DNA of 64,000 nt. Source: Occallatibacter riparius. GTDB lineage: Bacteria > Acidobacteriota > Terriglobia > Terriglobales > Acidobacteriaceae. The stretch spans positions 4,588,001 through 4,652,000 of the forward strand of contig NZ_CP093313.1 in NCBI RefSeq assembly GCF_025264625.1. The letters are read 5' to 3'. Position 1 is the first letter of the stretch; each line of letters begins with the position of its first letter. Below, piece after piece: positions 51,736-61,007 of this stretch. Made by a program: the position numbers and the translations under genes. Under the pieces are notes generated by a model. The model saw only the letters and a program-made list of their open reading frames with translations, ran no database searches and was not told the DNA's origin.

Positions 51736-54384
51736 TCACTTCGTGGCGGCGGGCTTTGGTGCGACGTAGCCTTTGCGGGCATGGACTTCGAGGCCGGGTT
51801 TGGCGAGTTTCACTTCCAGACGGTGATAGGCTCCGTTCGGCTTCACGTCTGCAAGGGAGATTTCGAGCAGGTAGGAGTTCTCTGGAACGTTGGCCAGCAT
51901 CTCCAATCCGCCCTGGAGATCGTTGTTGTTATGGAAGTAGCGGCCGCCGGTTCCCACCGCGAGTTCCGACATGGCATTCTCGCTCGCCTGCATGGAAGCG
52001 AGGTGATTCTGGCCTTGCTGGTTGGTAACCAGCGCCATGGTGGATGTACTGCCGCCCTGGCTGGCATCGAGATTTCCAGCGTAGAGACCACGTGCATCGA
52101 GAGCATTTACGACCACGTCGTTCCTTGCCGCGAGGTCCATGATCTCGGACCTCAGGCTCATGGTTTCAGGAGACGGCGAAAGAAATCCGCTCGATACAAG
52201 GATCAGCACTCTTTCACCGGAGAGCTTCGTCATCGCGTTGATGACGTTCTCCACGGAGGCAAGCGACTCTCGCGCATCTTCTTCCCCCACAGCGAGGGCA
52301 CGCGTCGCTGCGGCCATGGCTGCGCGCTGATAGGGATCATTGGGATTGCTGATTCCTGTGTATGGATCCTCGCTCGAACCCTGCGTCTGAATGCCTAAAC
52401 ACTGCCTCGCCTTCTCTACGGCCATCTGAAACTCCATGGCATTGTGGTGGTTCATGATCTGATCCGCGGAGTAGTAGTCGACATCGGGACAGTCGAACCG
52501 GTCGTGCTGAAGCGCCTGATGCAAGCTGAGCTTTGCGACGGCGGCCTGCAAGACAGCATGATCGTTGGTGATTCCAGAGTTGGCACCCATGAGCGACACG
52601 ACTGCCGCGTAATCGTCCTCCGCGAGAGGCTGGTTCAGAAGGCCGTTCGCGGCCTTCTGCACGCGCGGCAAATCGTCGGCTGTCATGTGGCGATCGTCGA
52701 AGAGGAAGATCAGAAACCGCTTTCGGTTCTGGGCGGATGGCGGGGCTTCGGGCGCGGGCTTGTCCGGTGAGGTCTTGTCTGGGGTTGTCTCTTTCTCGTT
52801 GGTGCGGCTCTCGGTATTCCGCGTGCGCTTGAGCAAGGTGAATCCGGTGATGGCGCGCGGCTTTCCGTTATCGAGCACAACAAAGTCTTGTTTGCCAAGG
52901 CCTCCGACAGATCGTCCGGCCTTGTCGAGGACTACAGCCGGAACAAGCAGGGAATTCACGGCGATTCGGAAGGTAGGGACGCTTTCACTCGCCGCATTGG
53001 AGGAGACCGTCAGCGGAAGATCGGGAGCTTTCGTGGGCGCTGGAGCAGGCTGCGGCGGAGCAGGTTCTGCTGTGGCTTCGAGTGGTGGAGCTTCGGGCGT
53101 AACTGCGGGGGTAGACGGTGCGGGCGGCGCGGGCTTGCTCGTCTCGGCCACTGGTGTTTGCGGCTGCGGGGGTGGCGCTGGCTCTGCTGGCTGCGGTGTT
53201 GCGGATTCCGGCGCGGCTGCGCCTGCGGTGTCATTGACGATCCGCGCGCTGGAGCCGAAGCGGTGATAGTTGCTGAAGCGGGTCTCGTTGAGCCACTCCG
53301 TGACGCCATTTCCAATCATCGCTTCTGCGTTGGCTTGAGATTCAGAGACTGCCAGGCTGCGCAATGGGCAGATGAACGCGGTGCCTGAAATGTTGACCGG
53401 ACCGTATTCAACAAGCATCGCCGCACGTTTGAACGGGGCACCCTTGCTCATGTCGGCTTCCATGGTGATGCGGTAGACGGAACCGTCGGCGGGGTCAATC
53501 CAGAGGGAGCCATGGTATGCCGGCTTGGTGCGGACGTATTCGATGTTGCTGGAATTGATGTTTGGCCGGAGCTCGATCCCCGAAACGCCGCGCCCATCGC
53601 GAGCAGAGCGGGTTCCTTCCACGCTTGTCTCACGCTGAAATGAGCTGATGATCTCAAAATGCGATCCGGAGGCTGGAACCGAGTAGCGGAACACCGCAAG
53701 TGTGCCTTTTGCGCCTTTCTCCCAGTGGTTCCATTTCACGTCCGCCGGGGCAGCCTCCGTGAGGATCATGCCGAGCGTGCTTCCGAATTCTCCGCCGGAG
53801 ACAAGGCCGAACTTCGCTTGCCAAACGGCTGAACTCTGCGTCGCGGGCTGATCGTCCCTCTCGCGGTTTGCGGAGACCTCCGCGCTGGTAGCGCCTATGA
53901 GGTGCAGGCCGGAGCGCGTTGGCCAACCGCCCTCCGGCGGCGGTTGAGGCCTGTCGTCGTAGAGATCTATGGTGCGGGTGGCGAGAAGGTTTGGAAGTCC
54001 ACGGAGCGTGTTCGCGACATAGTGCCGCGTGTTGTCGAGGATGCGCAGTTGTGCGGCATCGTCTGGCGCAGGGTCTGCGGCGATTTCGCTCGCAGGTGCA
54101 TCCAGGAATTCGGATTGATTGGCGAGGACACGCAGAGCGAGCACAGTCTGCGAGTTCGATGGAAACTGCGCGATGAGCTGCGCGAAGGTGGCCTGAGGGA
54201 TGCGCTCAGAGAGAGCAGTGTTTGCCAGCCGTTTGGCAATGTCGGAGTCGCGTTTGTGCGCTGCGATGTCCGCTGCCAGCGACTGCTGGAGCTGCGTGAC
54301 GGTCAGCCGTTTTGGAGCAGCCTCAGAGGACAGCGCCGTGAAGACGAGAAGCCCGAGGAACAGAAACCATCGCAACCTGCGCAC
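51736..54384 (-). CDS. Secreted VWFA-domain protein of the acidobacterial type
   Basis: An 882-residue protein with a signal peptide (RWFLFLGLLVFTALSSEAAP). The first half has a beta-rich region of unknown type. A Pro/Ala/Thr-rich linker (about 390-470) precedes FRIAVNSLLVPAVVLDKAGR, the N-terminal strand of acidobacterial VWFA-related domains, then QDFVVLDNGKPRAITGF and the VWA fold (RFLIFLFDDRHMTADDLPRV ... VLILVSSGFLSPSP). The metal-ion site reads D-D-R-H instead of D-x-S-x-S, so it is probably incomplete. It likely acts in protein-protein contacts in the periplasm or at the surface. It starts with GTG 25 bases after the ADOP stop, so PadR-ADOP-VWFA form one operon. Confidence 0.85.
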   Translation of the reverse strand: MRRLRWFLFLGLLVFTALSSEAAPKRLTVTQLQQSLAADIAAHKRDSDIAKRLANTALSERIPQATFAQLIAQFPSNSQTVLALRVLANQSEFLDAPASEIAADPAPDDAAQLRILDNTRHYVANTLRGLPNLLATRTIDLYDDRPQPPPEGGWPTRSGLHLIGATSAEVSANRERDDQPATQSSAVWQAKFGLVSGGEFGSTLGMILTEAAPADVKWNHWEKGAKGTLAVFRYSVPASGSHFEIISSFQRETSVEGTRSARDGRGVSGIELRPNINSSNIEYVRTKPAYHGSLWIDPADGSVYRITMEADMSKGAPFKRAAMLVEYGPVNISGTAFICPLRSLAVSESQANAEAMIGNGVTEWLNETRFSNYHRFGSSARIVNDTAGAAAPESATPQPAEPAPPPQPQTPVAETSKPAPPAPSTPAVTPEAPPLEATAEPAPPQPAPAPTKAPDLPLTVSSNAASESVPTFRIAVNSLLVPAVVLDKAGRSVGGLGKQDFVVLDNGKPRAITGFTLLKRTRNTESRTNEKETTPDKTSPDKPAPEAPPSAQNRKRFLIFLFDDRHMTADDLPRVQKAANGLLNQPLAEDDYAAVVSLMGANSGITNDHAVLQAAVAKLSLHQALQHDRFDCPDVDYYSADQIMNHHNAMEFQMAVEKARQCLGIQTQGSSEDPYTGISNPNDPYQRAAMAAATRALAVGEEDARESLASVENVINAMTKLSGERVLILVSSGFLSPSPETMSLRSEIMDLAARNDVVVNALDARGLYAGNLDASQGGSTSTMALVTNQQGQNHLASMQASENAMSELAVGTGGRYFHNNNDLQGGLEMLANVPENSYLLEISLADVKPNGAYHRLEVKLAKPGLEVHARKGYVAPKPAATK

Positions 54385-54409
54385 GTTGGCATGATACCGC
54401 CGAAAGTGA

Positions 54410-57154
54410 TTATTCGTGGCGGAGAGCTTTTATTGGGTCGATGGTGGCTGCGCGGCGGGCGGGAAGCCAGCTTGCCGCGAGTGCGACGAGGACGAGCACC
54501 GCGGCCGCACCGGCGAGGGTGGCGGGATCGTGCGCCTTGAGTCCGTAGAGCTGACTGGCGATGATGCGGCCGGATGCGAGCGCAGCGCCAAGGCCGGCGA
54601 CGATGCCGATGAGGGTCATCCAGCTTGCTTCGCCGAGAACCATGCGCATGACCTGCTCGGCACGAGCGCCGAGGGCCATGCGGATGCCGATCTCGTTGGT
54701 GCGGCGTGAGACCGAGTAGGCGAGGATGCCGTAGATGCCGATGGATGCGAGCACGAGCGCGAGCACGCCGAAGGAGACGGTGAGGTCGGCGAAGATGCGC
54801 TCATTGGAGAGCAACTGGTCGATCTGCTCCTGCTGGGTGCGGACGTCGACGAGGGGAAGGTTTCGATCTATGGACTGGATGGCGCGGCGCAGCGCGGGCG
54901 TGATGGCGGCGCGCGCAGAGGTTGTGCGCACGGCGTAGGTCATGCCCCAATCGACTTCGGGTGCCTGGCGATAGTTGAGATAGAAGACCGGCGGAGGATC
55001 TTCGCGAAGGCTGGCGTAGTGGGCATCGGCGCACAGTCCGACTATATGGAAGACGAGCTTATTCTGCTTGTTGTCCGTGGTCGAAAAGGTCTTGCCGATG
55101 GGGTTCTGGTTTGGGAAGTACTTTTTGGCGAGCGCCTGGTTGACGATGGCTACCTTGGGCGAGGTTTCGGTGTCGGTGAGCGCGAAGGCTCGGCCCGCAA
55201 CGATGGGAATGCGAAGTGTCTCGAAGTAGCGCTCGCCGACGGTGGACTCGTTGACGCCCTGCGAATCGGAATCGAGCTTGGCGCCTTCGGGAGTGAAGTC
55301 ATTGGTGTCGTAGCTGTTGGCGAGAGGGGGCACGCTGGTGAGCGCGACGGACTCGACGCCCGGCTGAGCGGCGATGCTGTCCGTAAGCTGGCGGAAGAGC
55401 TGGATCTGCTTCTCTCCGGTGTAGAGCTTAAGCGGAGGGCGGACATCGAACAGGACGAGGTTGTGGGGATCGAAGCCGGGGTTGATGCGGTTGAGATTGA
55501 TAAGCGTGCGCAGGAAGAATCCGGCGGAGATGACGAGCAGCGTGGAAAGAGCGACCTGGAAGACGACGATGAATTTGCCGGCGAGGCCGCGTTGGCGGCG
55601 AGTGACGGTCTGGGCGCGGTCTTTCAGTGTCGTGTTGGCCTGGGTGCGCGTGAGCTGCCAGGCAGGGGCTGCGCCGAAGAGAAGTCCTGTGATGATGGAG
55701 AGGGCGGCGCAGAATGCGAAGACGCCCCAGTCGAACCCGTTGCTGATGATGAGCGGTTCTGATGGGCCGGAGAGCATGGCGACGATAGCCTTCTTGCCGA
55801 AGGCACCTAATGCCAGTCCAGCAAGTCCGCCGAGCACCGCGAGCAGGAGGCTTTCTGTCATGACTTGGCGGACGATGCGCCAGCGGCCGGCGCCAAGTGC
55901 GAGGCGCACACCGATCTCGCGCTGACGAGCCTCAGAGCGCGAGAGCAGCAGGTTGGCCATGTTGGCGCAGGCGAGGAGCAGGACGAGTCCGGAGAGAGCC
56001 ATCAGGGACCAGAGCGGCTTGGCCATTTGTCCTTGAGCCTGATTGAGGCCGCGGCTGCCATCGTTGACTTCGATGTTGGGGATGGACTCGTTGGGCTTGA
56101 TGATAGCGGTGGCGCGGATCGCGCTCTTGAAGGCGACGTCGAGTGCCGCGCGGGCTTTCTGTTCATCCGTGCCCGGAGAGACGCGCGCCATGATCTGCAT
56201 CCACCAGACCTTGCCGCTGGAGAGCAGGGAATCGGCCGTCTGATATGGGTAGACGGCGGGCTGCACGCTGAAGGGCAAGAATAGCTGCGGGGAACTTAGG
56301 GCACCTTTCGCTCCTGTGAACAAGGGCGGATTCACTCCGACGATGGTAACGGGAACGAGATTGACGAGGATCGTTTTGCCGAGCGCGGATTGCGAACGGT
56401 TGAAGCGATGCTGCCAGTAGGCGTCGCTGATGACGGCGACTGGTGTTGCACCGGCGGTATCGTCGGAAGGGCTGATGGCGCGGCCTTGCTGCGGCTGCAC
56501 CTGCATCTGCTGGTAGAAATTGCCTGAGACGAGATCGCCCTGGAGGACTTCGGCCTCGCCATCGACCGAGACGTTGAGGCGGCCTAGATTCTTGAATGCG
56601 AAGAGATCGCCGAGATCGTGATTCTGGCGGCGCATCTGCTCGAAGACGGGATAAGTGAACGAGGTGCTGCCACTGCCGTCGGGAGTTGAGTGAAACTCAC
56701 CCCAGGAACTGTGCACAATGCTGTGGCCCTTGACGCGCCAGGCGAGCAGCCGCAATTGGCCGGGCTGCGGAACGTTGAGCTGATCGAGTAGAACCGCCTT
56801 AGCCATGGAGAAGATTGCGGTGTTGGCGCCGATGCCGAGCGCGAGGGAGCCGATGGCGATGGCGGTGAAGCTGGGGCTCTTGGAGAGCATGCGGGCGGCG
56901 AAGCGTAGATCGGCGCGGAGGTTGTCGATGAAACGCGTACCCCACGCGGTGCGGCATTGTTCACTGCTAGCAGGGATGCTGCCCAACTCGGCCTTCGCGC
57001 GACGGAGTGCTTCGCTGCGCGGAACGCCTTTGTTCATCAGGTCTTCGGCGTAGCACTCGATATGGAACTTGAGCTCTTCCTGAACCTGGGTGGCAAGTTG
57101 GCTGGGTTTCGACACGGCACTCCACCATGTTCTCATTCGGCTTTGCAGACTCAT
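54410..57154 (-). CDS. ADOP-type permease (acidobacterial duplicated orphan permease, MacB-like), copy 2
   Basis: A 914-residue membrane protein with the same plan as the 43371-45998 gene: cytoplasmic helical start (QVQEELKFHIECYAEDLMNK), first FtsX unit (SPSFTAIAIGSLALGIGANT), large outside domain, helices with LLLSRSEARQREIGVRLALG, FIVVFQVALSTLLVISAGFF, a second outside domain and the C-terminal FtsX unit (TNEIGIRMALGARAEQVMRM). No ATPase gene is nearby. Its ATG overlaps the TGA of the PadR gene (ATGA at 57151-57154), and GGAGGAG precedes it. The product presumably works with the VWFA protein encoded next; that is inferred from the operon only. Confidence 0.92.
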   Translation of the reverse strand: MSLQSRMRTWWSAVSKPSQLATQVQEELKFHIECYAEDLMNKGVPRSEALRRAKAELGSIPASSEQCRTAWGTRFIDNLRADLRFAARMLSKSPSFTAIAIGSLALGIGANTAIFSMAKAVLLDQLNVPQPGQLRLLAWRVKGHSIVHSSWGEFHSTPDGSGSTSFTYPVFEQMRRQNHDLGDLFAFKNLGRLNVSVDGEAEVLQGDLVSGNFYQQMQVQPQQGRAISPSDDTAGATPVAVISDAYWQHRFNRSQSALGKTILVNLVPVTIVGVNPPLFTGAKGALSSPQLFLPFSVQPAVYPYQTADSLLSSGKVWWMQIMARVSPGTDEQKARAALDVAFKSAIRATAIIKPNESIPNIEVNDGSRGLNQAQGQMAKPLWSLMALSGLVLLLACANMANLLLSRSEARQREIGVRLALGAGRWRIVRQVMTESLLLAVLGGLAGLALGAFGKKAIVAMLSGPSEPLIISNGFDWGVFAFCAALSIITGLLFGAAPAWQLTRTQANTTLKDRAQTVTRRQRGLAGKFIVVFQVALSTLLVISAGFFLRTLINLNRINPGFDPHNLVLFDVRPPLKLYTGEKQIQLFRQLTDSIAAQPGVESVALTSVPPLANSYDTNDFTPEGAKLDSDSQGVNESTVGERYFETLRIPIVAGRAFALTDTETSPKVAIVNQALAKKYFPNQNPIGKTFSTTDNKQNKLVFHIVGLCADAHYASLREDPPPVFYLNYRQAPEVDWGMTYAVRTTSARAAITPALRRAIQSIDRNLPLVDVRTQQEQIDQLLSNERIFADLTVSFGVLALVLASIGIYGILAYSVSRRTNEIGIRMALGARAEQVMRMVLGEASWMTLIGIVAGLGAALASGRIIASQLYGLKAHDPATLAGAAAVLVLVALAASWLPARRAATIDPIKALRHE

Positions 57155-57504
57155 ATCTCCTCCGCCGCAGTGCTGAGGATGGCGCCGATCACGTCGGCCA
57201 TTTCGTGCCACTTGCGCGTTTCGGCATCGAGGCGGCGGCGGCCGGCGGTGGTGAGGCGGTAGAAGCGGGCGCGGCGGTTGTTCTCGCTCTGGCCCCAGTC
57301 GCCGGCGATCCAGCCTTCGTGCTCGAGGCGGTAGAGGGCGGGGTAGAGGGACCCCTGCGGGACCTCGAGGCGGTTGCCGGAGATCTGCTGGATGCGCAGC
57401 AGCACGCCGTAGCCATGCAACGGGCCAAGAGATACGGCCTTGAGCACGAGCATATCGAGCGTGCCCTGGAGCAATTCCATGCCCTGATCCTGCTTTTGCG
57501 CCAT
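57151..57504 (-). CDS. PadR-family transcriptional regulator (with ADOP copy 2)
   Basis: A 117-residue winged-helix repressor: GMELLQGTLDMLVLKAVSLG, LHGYGVLLRIQQ, EVPQGSLYPALYRLEHEGWI (recognition helix) and ARFYRLTTAGRRRL. It leads the operon PadR-ADOP-VWFA and its stop overlaps the ADOP start by four bases. A palindrome centred 20 bases upstream of the ATG fits autorepression. It is related to, but clearly distinct from, the PadR at 46000-46344. Confidence 0.9.
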   Translation of the reverse strand: MAQKQDQGMELLQGTLDMLVLKAVSLGPLHGYGVLLRIQQISGNRLEVPQGSLYPALYRLEHEGWIAGDWGQSENNRRARFYRLTTAGRRRLDAETRKWHEMADVIGAILSTAAEEI

Positions 57505-57509
57505 TGGTG

Positions 57510-57564
57510 GTCCTTCCCTAGATCATCTAGGAAGGACGTTACACGGGTTTTCCTAGACCGTCAA
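57510..57564 (-). promoter_or_regulatory. Promoter and PadR-type operator of the PadR-ADOP-VWFA operon
   Basis: On the minus strand, TTGACG (57564-57559) and TAACGT (57541-57536) are 17 bases apart. Directly downstream of the -10 box lies the palindrome CCTAGAT-c-ATCTAGG (57517-57531), extended to about 13-base arms (gtccttcc-tagat on both sides, one extra C on one side; 57510-57537). A further half-like site, tcctaga, lies in the promoter spacer (57551-57557). Binding by the PadR dimer would block transcription start. Confidence 0.75.
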
Positions 57565-57772
57565 GGAGAAGGTTCGGTTCGGATTTTCCAGGGAATCGGA
57601 ACAGCAGATTCCCCGACGGGAGTGGAGAAAGAAAGGCAAGAACAACAGCGGGTTCTTCGTCGCTGCGTTCTTCAGAATGACAAAGTGGCGGGGGGTACGC
57701 AAAGCAAAGACGGCGAAGAAGACGGGGAACTTACCTGGCGCTGGTCGCGTATTGTGTCGGCAGAGGTACTTT

Positions 57773-58642
57773 ATGGTACACGTGCGTCCAGCTGCTCTTA
57801 CCTTCGCTGCCGTGGCTCTGCTCTTCGCCGCATCCGTTGCAAGGGCGGAGTCGGACTGGCAGAAGTCCTATGCTGTCAATGGGAAACCTTCGCTGAGCTT
57901 CAGTACCGGCGATGCCGCCGTGGAGGTCACGTCGTGCGGCGGGTGCAAGGAGATCCGCATCCGTGTGCAGTGGAACGACCGCAACCCGTCGGACTACAAC
58001 CTGAATGAGGTGCAGACGGGCGATCACGTGAATTTTGAGCTGCGCGAGAAAGGGCGCATGCACATCGTGATGGGGGTTCACCACGAGCCCCGCGTGTTTG
58101 TTCAAACCCCGTCGAGCATCGATCTGGAGGGCCGCACATCGGACGGGGGCCTGAAGGTCGCAGGGCTCAACGGGACGGTGCAACTGCAGACAAGCGACGG
58201 CTCGGTTGATCTGTCGGACGTGAGCGGCGCGGTGCGGTTGAAGGCGAGCGATGGCTCGATCCAAATGCGCAATATCTCGGGGACGCTGGAATCGCGTTCT
58301 TCGGACGGTCGGGTTCAGATCGACGGCCAGTTCACCGGCGTGCAGGTCCACACCTCGGACGGGAGCCTGGATCTCACGATGGCTGAAGGTACGAAGCTCG
58401 GTATAGCCTCGCGCATTGAAAGCTCTGACGGTCGCGTGATGATTCACGTTCCGCGGACGCTTGCTGCCGATCTTGAGGTTCATACCAGCGATGGGCGCAT
58501 TCAGTGCGATCTGCCGCTGGTCATGGACGGATTCAATTCGAAGAGCGACTCCGGGCACAACCTGCGCGGCCGAGTTAATGGCGGTGGGGTGCCGCTGAGC
58601 ATCCGCACGAGCGATGGCAATGTGACAATTGCATCGAAGTAG
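57773..58642 (+). CDS. Secreted DUF4097-type beta-repeat protein
   Basis: A 289-residue protein with a signal peptide (about 1-26, ending SVARA). From about residue 110 to the end it is built of short repeats of about 20-25 residues around the motif (S/T)SDG: DLEGRTSDGGLKVAGL, LQTSDGSVDLSDVSG, LKASDGSIQMRNISG, SRSSDGRVQIDG, VHTSDGSLDLTMAEG and further copies. That is a right-handed beta-helix pattern as in DUF4097 adhesin-like proteins. AGAGG lies seven bases before ATG 57773; the frame is open from 57677. It diverges from the PadR operon across 270 bases and presumably sits in the periplasm or on the surface. Function unknown. Confidence 0.75.
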   Translation: MVHVRPAALTFAAVALLFAASVARAESDWQKSYAVNGKPSLSFSTGDAAVEVTSCGGCKEIRIRVQWNDRNPSDYNLNEVQTGDHVNFELREKGRMHIVMGVHHEPRVFVQTPSSIDLEGRTSDGGLKVAGLNGTVQLQTSDGSVDLSDVSGAVRLKASDGSIQMRNISGTLESRSSDGRVQIDGQFTGVQVHTSDGSLDLTMAEGTKLGIASRIESSDGRVMIHVPRTLAADLEVHTSDGRIQCDLPLVMDGFNSKSDSGHNLRGRVNGGGVPLSIRTSDGNVTIASK

Positions 58643-58663
58643 AACGCCTTGCAGGCACACGCG

Positions 58664-58706
58664 CAAAAACGCATTGGCCCTGTCCACGTGTTGTGGACAG
58701 GGCCAA
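58664..58706 (-). terminator. Intrinsic terminator, mainly for the minus-strand lectin-like gene
   Basis: A perfect 14-base stem (58674-58687 with 58693-58706, loop gtgtt). On the minus strand it is followed by gcgttttt. It may also stop plus-strand transcription from the DUF4097 gene, but the T tract there is poor. Confidence 0.8.
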
Positions 58707-58753
58707 ATAGCAGCACTCCCCCGAGGCTTGCTATCGCCAGGCGCCCCAGGCGC

Positions 58754-59788
58754 TTACCAGCGATAGAGCGCGAGGTTATCTAGATACGCTGTCGAGCTAC
58801 CGCTCCCGCTGAGCGCGCCGCCGATCTGGAAGTTGGTCAGGATTGTGGGAGCCCACCCCAGCTTGAATGCCGAGAAGACCTTGGCATTGATGCTCTGCAC
58901 GGCGCCATCGAGCGCAACCGATTGGTAGGTCACGTAGCCTGAGGAATCGCGCGAATACCTGATCTGCACATGGTGCCAGGTGTTTTGCGCCCATTTGGTG
59001 GGATTGCACTTGGCTGCCGAGTGAATCCAGGCGTCTTTCGGATAGCTCGCCGAACCTTTGTTCGCGGTGTAGTCCCAGGTGCCGGTCCACTTGCTGCACT
59101 GGAATCCGAAGATCACGGTGAGCCCGTTCGACATCACCTGGTTCACATCCATCTCGATGTTGGAGACGGTGGTTGCCGTGTTGTGCAGGAATATCCAACC
59201 GTCATAGAGGAAGTTCTTGGCATTCACGTCATCGGCTATGGAGACCGAATAGCGCTGACCGCCGTAGTTCGTGAACGAGGTGAAGAACTTACGCGCGTTG
59301 CCGCTCTTGGAGGGCGATCCGGTCATGCTCATGGTGCCGCTGGAAGTGCCAGTAGTGCCCGCGTCGTGCTTGCTCTTCCAACTGCTCAGTGTCTGTAGTG
59401 AGCTGACCTTGGTGGCATAGGACGGAGCACTGAGCGCACCGGTGCCGCCGGTGCTGACAGAGCTATTCACGGCAACGGTCACATCGGCTACGCAGGACGC
59501 GCCGTTCAGGCCCCAGGCCTTGACGTGCAGCGTGTGCGTACCGGTGGCGGGAGCCGAAATGGTCTTGCTGATGGAGTTGCCGCTGGAAGTGGCGGTGGAG
59601 GAACTGCTGTCCCACGAGTAGCCCATGGAGCCAACCTGCTGTGAACTGCAAGCGGAGGCATTGGCCGAAAGGGTGAAGGAGGTGTTGACCGACTCGCCGG
59701 CCGTGGGGCTGGCCACCGTTACTCCGGCAAACGCGGGGATCGCGAGGGAGGCGAAGATGGCAGAAGCAAGAAGCTTAGTGAACTTCAT
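58754..59788 (-). CDS. Secreted protein with Ig-like domain and lectin/glucanase-like fold
   Basis: A 344-residue protein with a signal peptide (MKFTKLLASAIFASLAIPAF, cleavage near AFAG). Residues about 21-110 look like a bacterial Ig-like domain (GVTVASPTAGESVNTSFTLS to HTLHVKAWGLNGASCVADVT). Residues about 125-344 are beta-rich with WIFLHNTATTVSNIEMDVNQ and HHVQIRYSRDSSGYVTYQSV, recalling concanavalin A-like lectin/glucanase folds. No catalytic pair is identified, so carbohydrate binding is more likely than hydrolysis. AAGGG lies seven bases before ATG 59788. Stands alone with its own terminator. Confidence 0.7.
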   Translation of the reverse strand: MKFTKLLASAIFASLAIPAFAGVTVASPTAGESVNTSFTLSANASACSSQQVGSMGYSWDSSSSTATSSGNSISKTISAPATGTHTLHVKAWGLNGASCVADVTVAVNSSVSTGGTGALSAPSYATKVSSLQTLSSWKSKHDAGTTGTSSGTMSMTGSPSKSGNARKFFTSFTNYGGQRYSVSIADDVNAKNFLYDGWIFLHNTATTVSNIEMDVNQVMSNGLTVIFGFQCSKWTGTWDYTANKGSASYPKDAWIHSAAKCNPTKWAQNTWHHVQIRYSRDSSGYVTYQSVALDGAVQSINAKVFSAFKLGWAPTILTNFQIGGALSGSGSSTAYLDNLALYRW

Positions 59789-60270
59789 AAGGAACCCTTG
59801 GGGATGAAATATTGGTGCGGCGGCGAAGGCCCGGTTCCGTGCTGAGACTTCGCTTCTTTCTTGAATCTTGCTAAACAACGCATTTATCGCGCGTCCGCAT
59901 CTACATAAAGAGGTGCTTGAGCGCTCGAGCTAAGGTGTGGATATTTTCCGACCCACTTTGCGCTTGCACCTGATTGTCGGGCTTGATTGAGCAATCTTGC
60001 TCTTGCGGCTCACAAACTCTATTTACTTGGTCCCGGTTCTCCCTTGCCATCGAACCAGGGATGGACACGGCGGAATCCCTTTGCGAATCGATGCTTCGGA
60101 TCTAGCTATATTGTTGCGGTCCGAATCGTTCGCTAAACTCTTCCGCTCCGGTCTGGCAGAACAACCTGTATGAATGTCCAACACCATCGTTACATCACTG
60201 TTGCATTGGGGCAAGCAAATCGGCGAAAAATCTGAGGAATTTTGCTCTTTTTCAGGCATCCCGGAAAACA
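59789..60270. other. Gene-free stretch
   Basis: No gene supported. It is richer in A and T than the surroundings, especially 60080-60270, consistent with promoter DNA of the lectin-like gene and remains beyond the broken gene to the right. No repeat, RNA or terminator was recognised. Confidence 0.4.
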
Positions 60271-60904
60271 TTACCGGCATCGTGCAAATTCTTCACTGTG
60301 GCTGCGTAAGTTCTGCGTAGCACGATGGTTGTAGGCATGGCCTGATCGGAGCAGAGTCTCGGTCCCGTTCCATCTTCTGGCTTGTTCTGTTGTTATGGCT
60401 ATTTGATTCAAATAATAAGCGGAAGATTCAGCGTAGTACTCGGGATCCGGCGCTGCGTCGCGGGCGAAGATGGTACCCATGGGAGACGCGGGTACGCGGC
60501 GGGACTCAATGATGGAAATCAGCTCTTCGAGAAAGCCGCAGCGGACGATCGCAAGCAGACCAGCCCACTCCAACTGGCCTCTTTCGGCTTCGCTCACGAG
60601 CTTGTCGCCGAGCACCAGGTCTTCGTTCTGCTTTCCGCGGAGGTTGCGCGAGACATGCTCTGCCCATTGCGGCGTCTTCTCGTCCTGCACTCCGGCGTAG
60701 CCGGCTGATGTCTTCTGCCACGCAGCGGCCCCGGAAGAGCGCGGCATCATTGCGCGCGGTGCGGATCAGTTCGATTTCCGCGAGAGGAAGGAGCAGAAGT
60801 AGCGCAAGGGCGAGGATCTGCTTGCGGGAGCGGCGGTCTTTGTGTATTCGCTTGGCGCTGCGGACCGATCTCACTCCAAACGGATCTCTGGACACATACG
60901 CCAA
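60271..60904 (-). pseudogene. Probably frameshifted gene for a small membrane-anchored protein of unknown function
   Basis: Two overlapping minus-strand frames make sense only when joined. The first (from TTG 60904) gives a basic start and a membrane segment, RKQILALALLLLLPLAEIEL, and then turns into arginine-rich shadow sequence. The second (60750-60271) begins inside it with ordinary protein composition, GYAGVQDEKTPQWAEHVSRN to YYAESSAYYLNQIAI. A one-base shift somewhere around 60715-60755 would join them into a protein of about 210 residues: short cytoplasmic start, one membrane helix and a soluble domain. I recognise no family. It could instead be two unrelated chance frames. Confidence 0.4.
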
Positions 60905-61007
60905 GTGCGCCGGCCTGTTTTCGTCTCGAGGGCATGCGTGACCACATCGTACATGCAGCCCCGTGCTGTTAGGCTCGAACTAACGCAATTCATTTCAGGA
61001 CATCATC

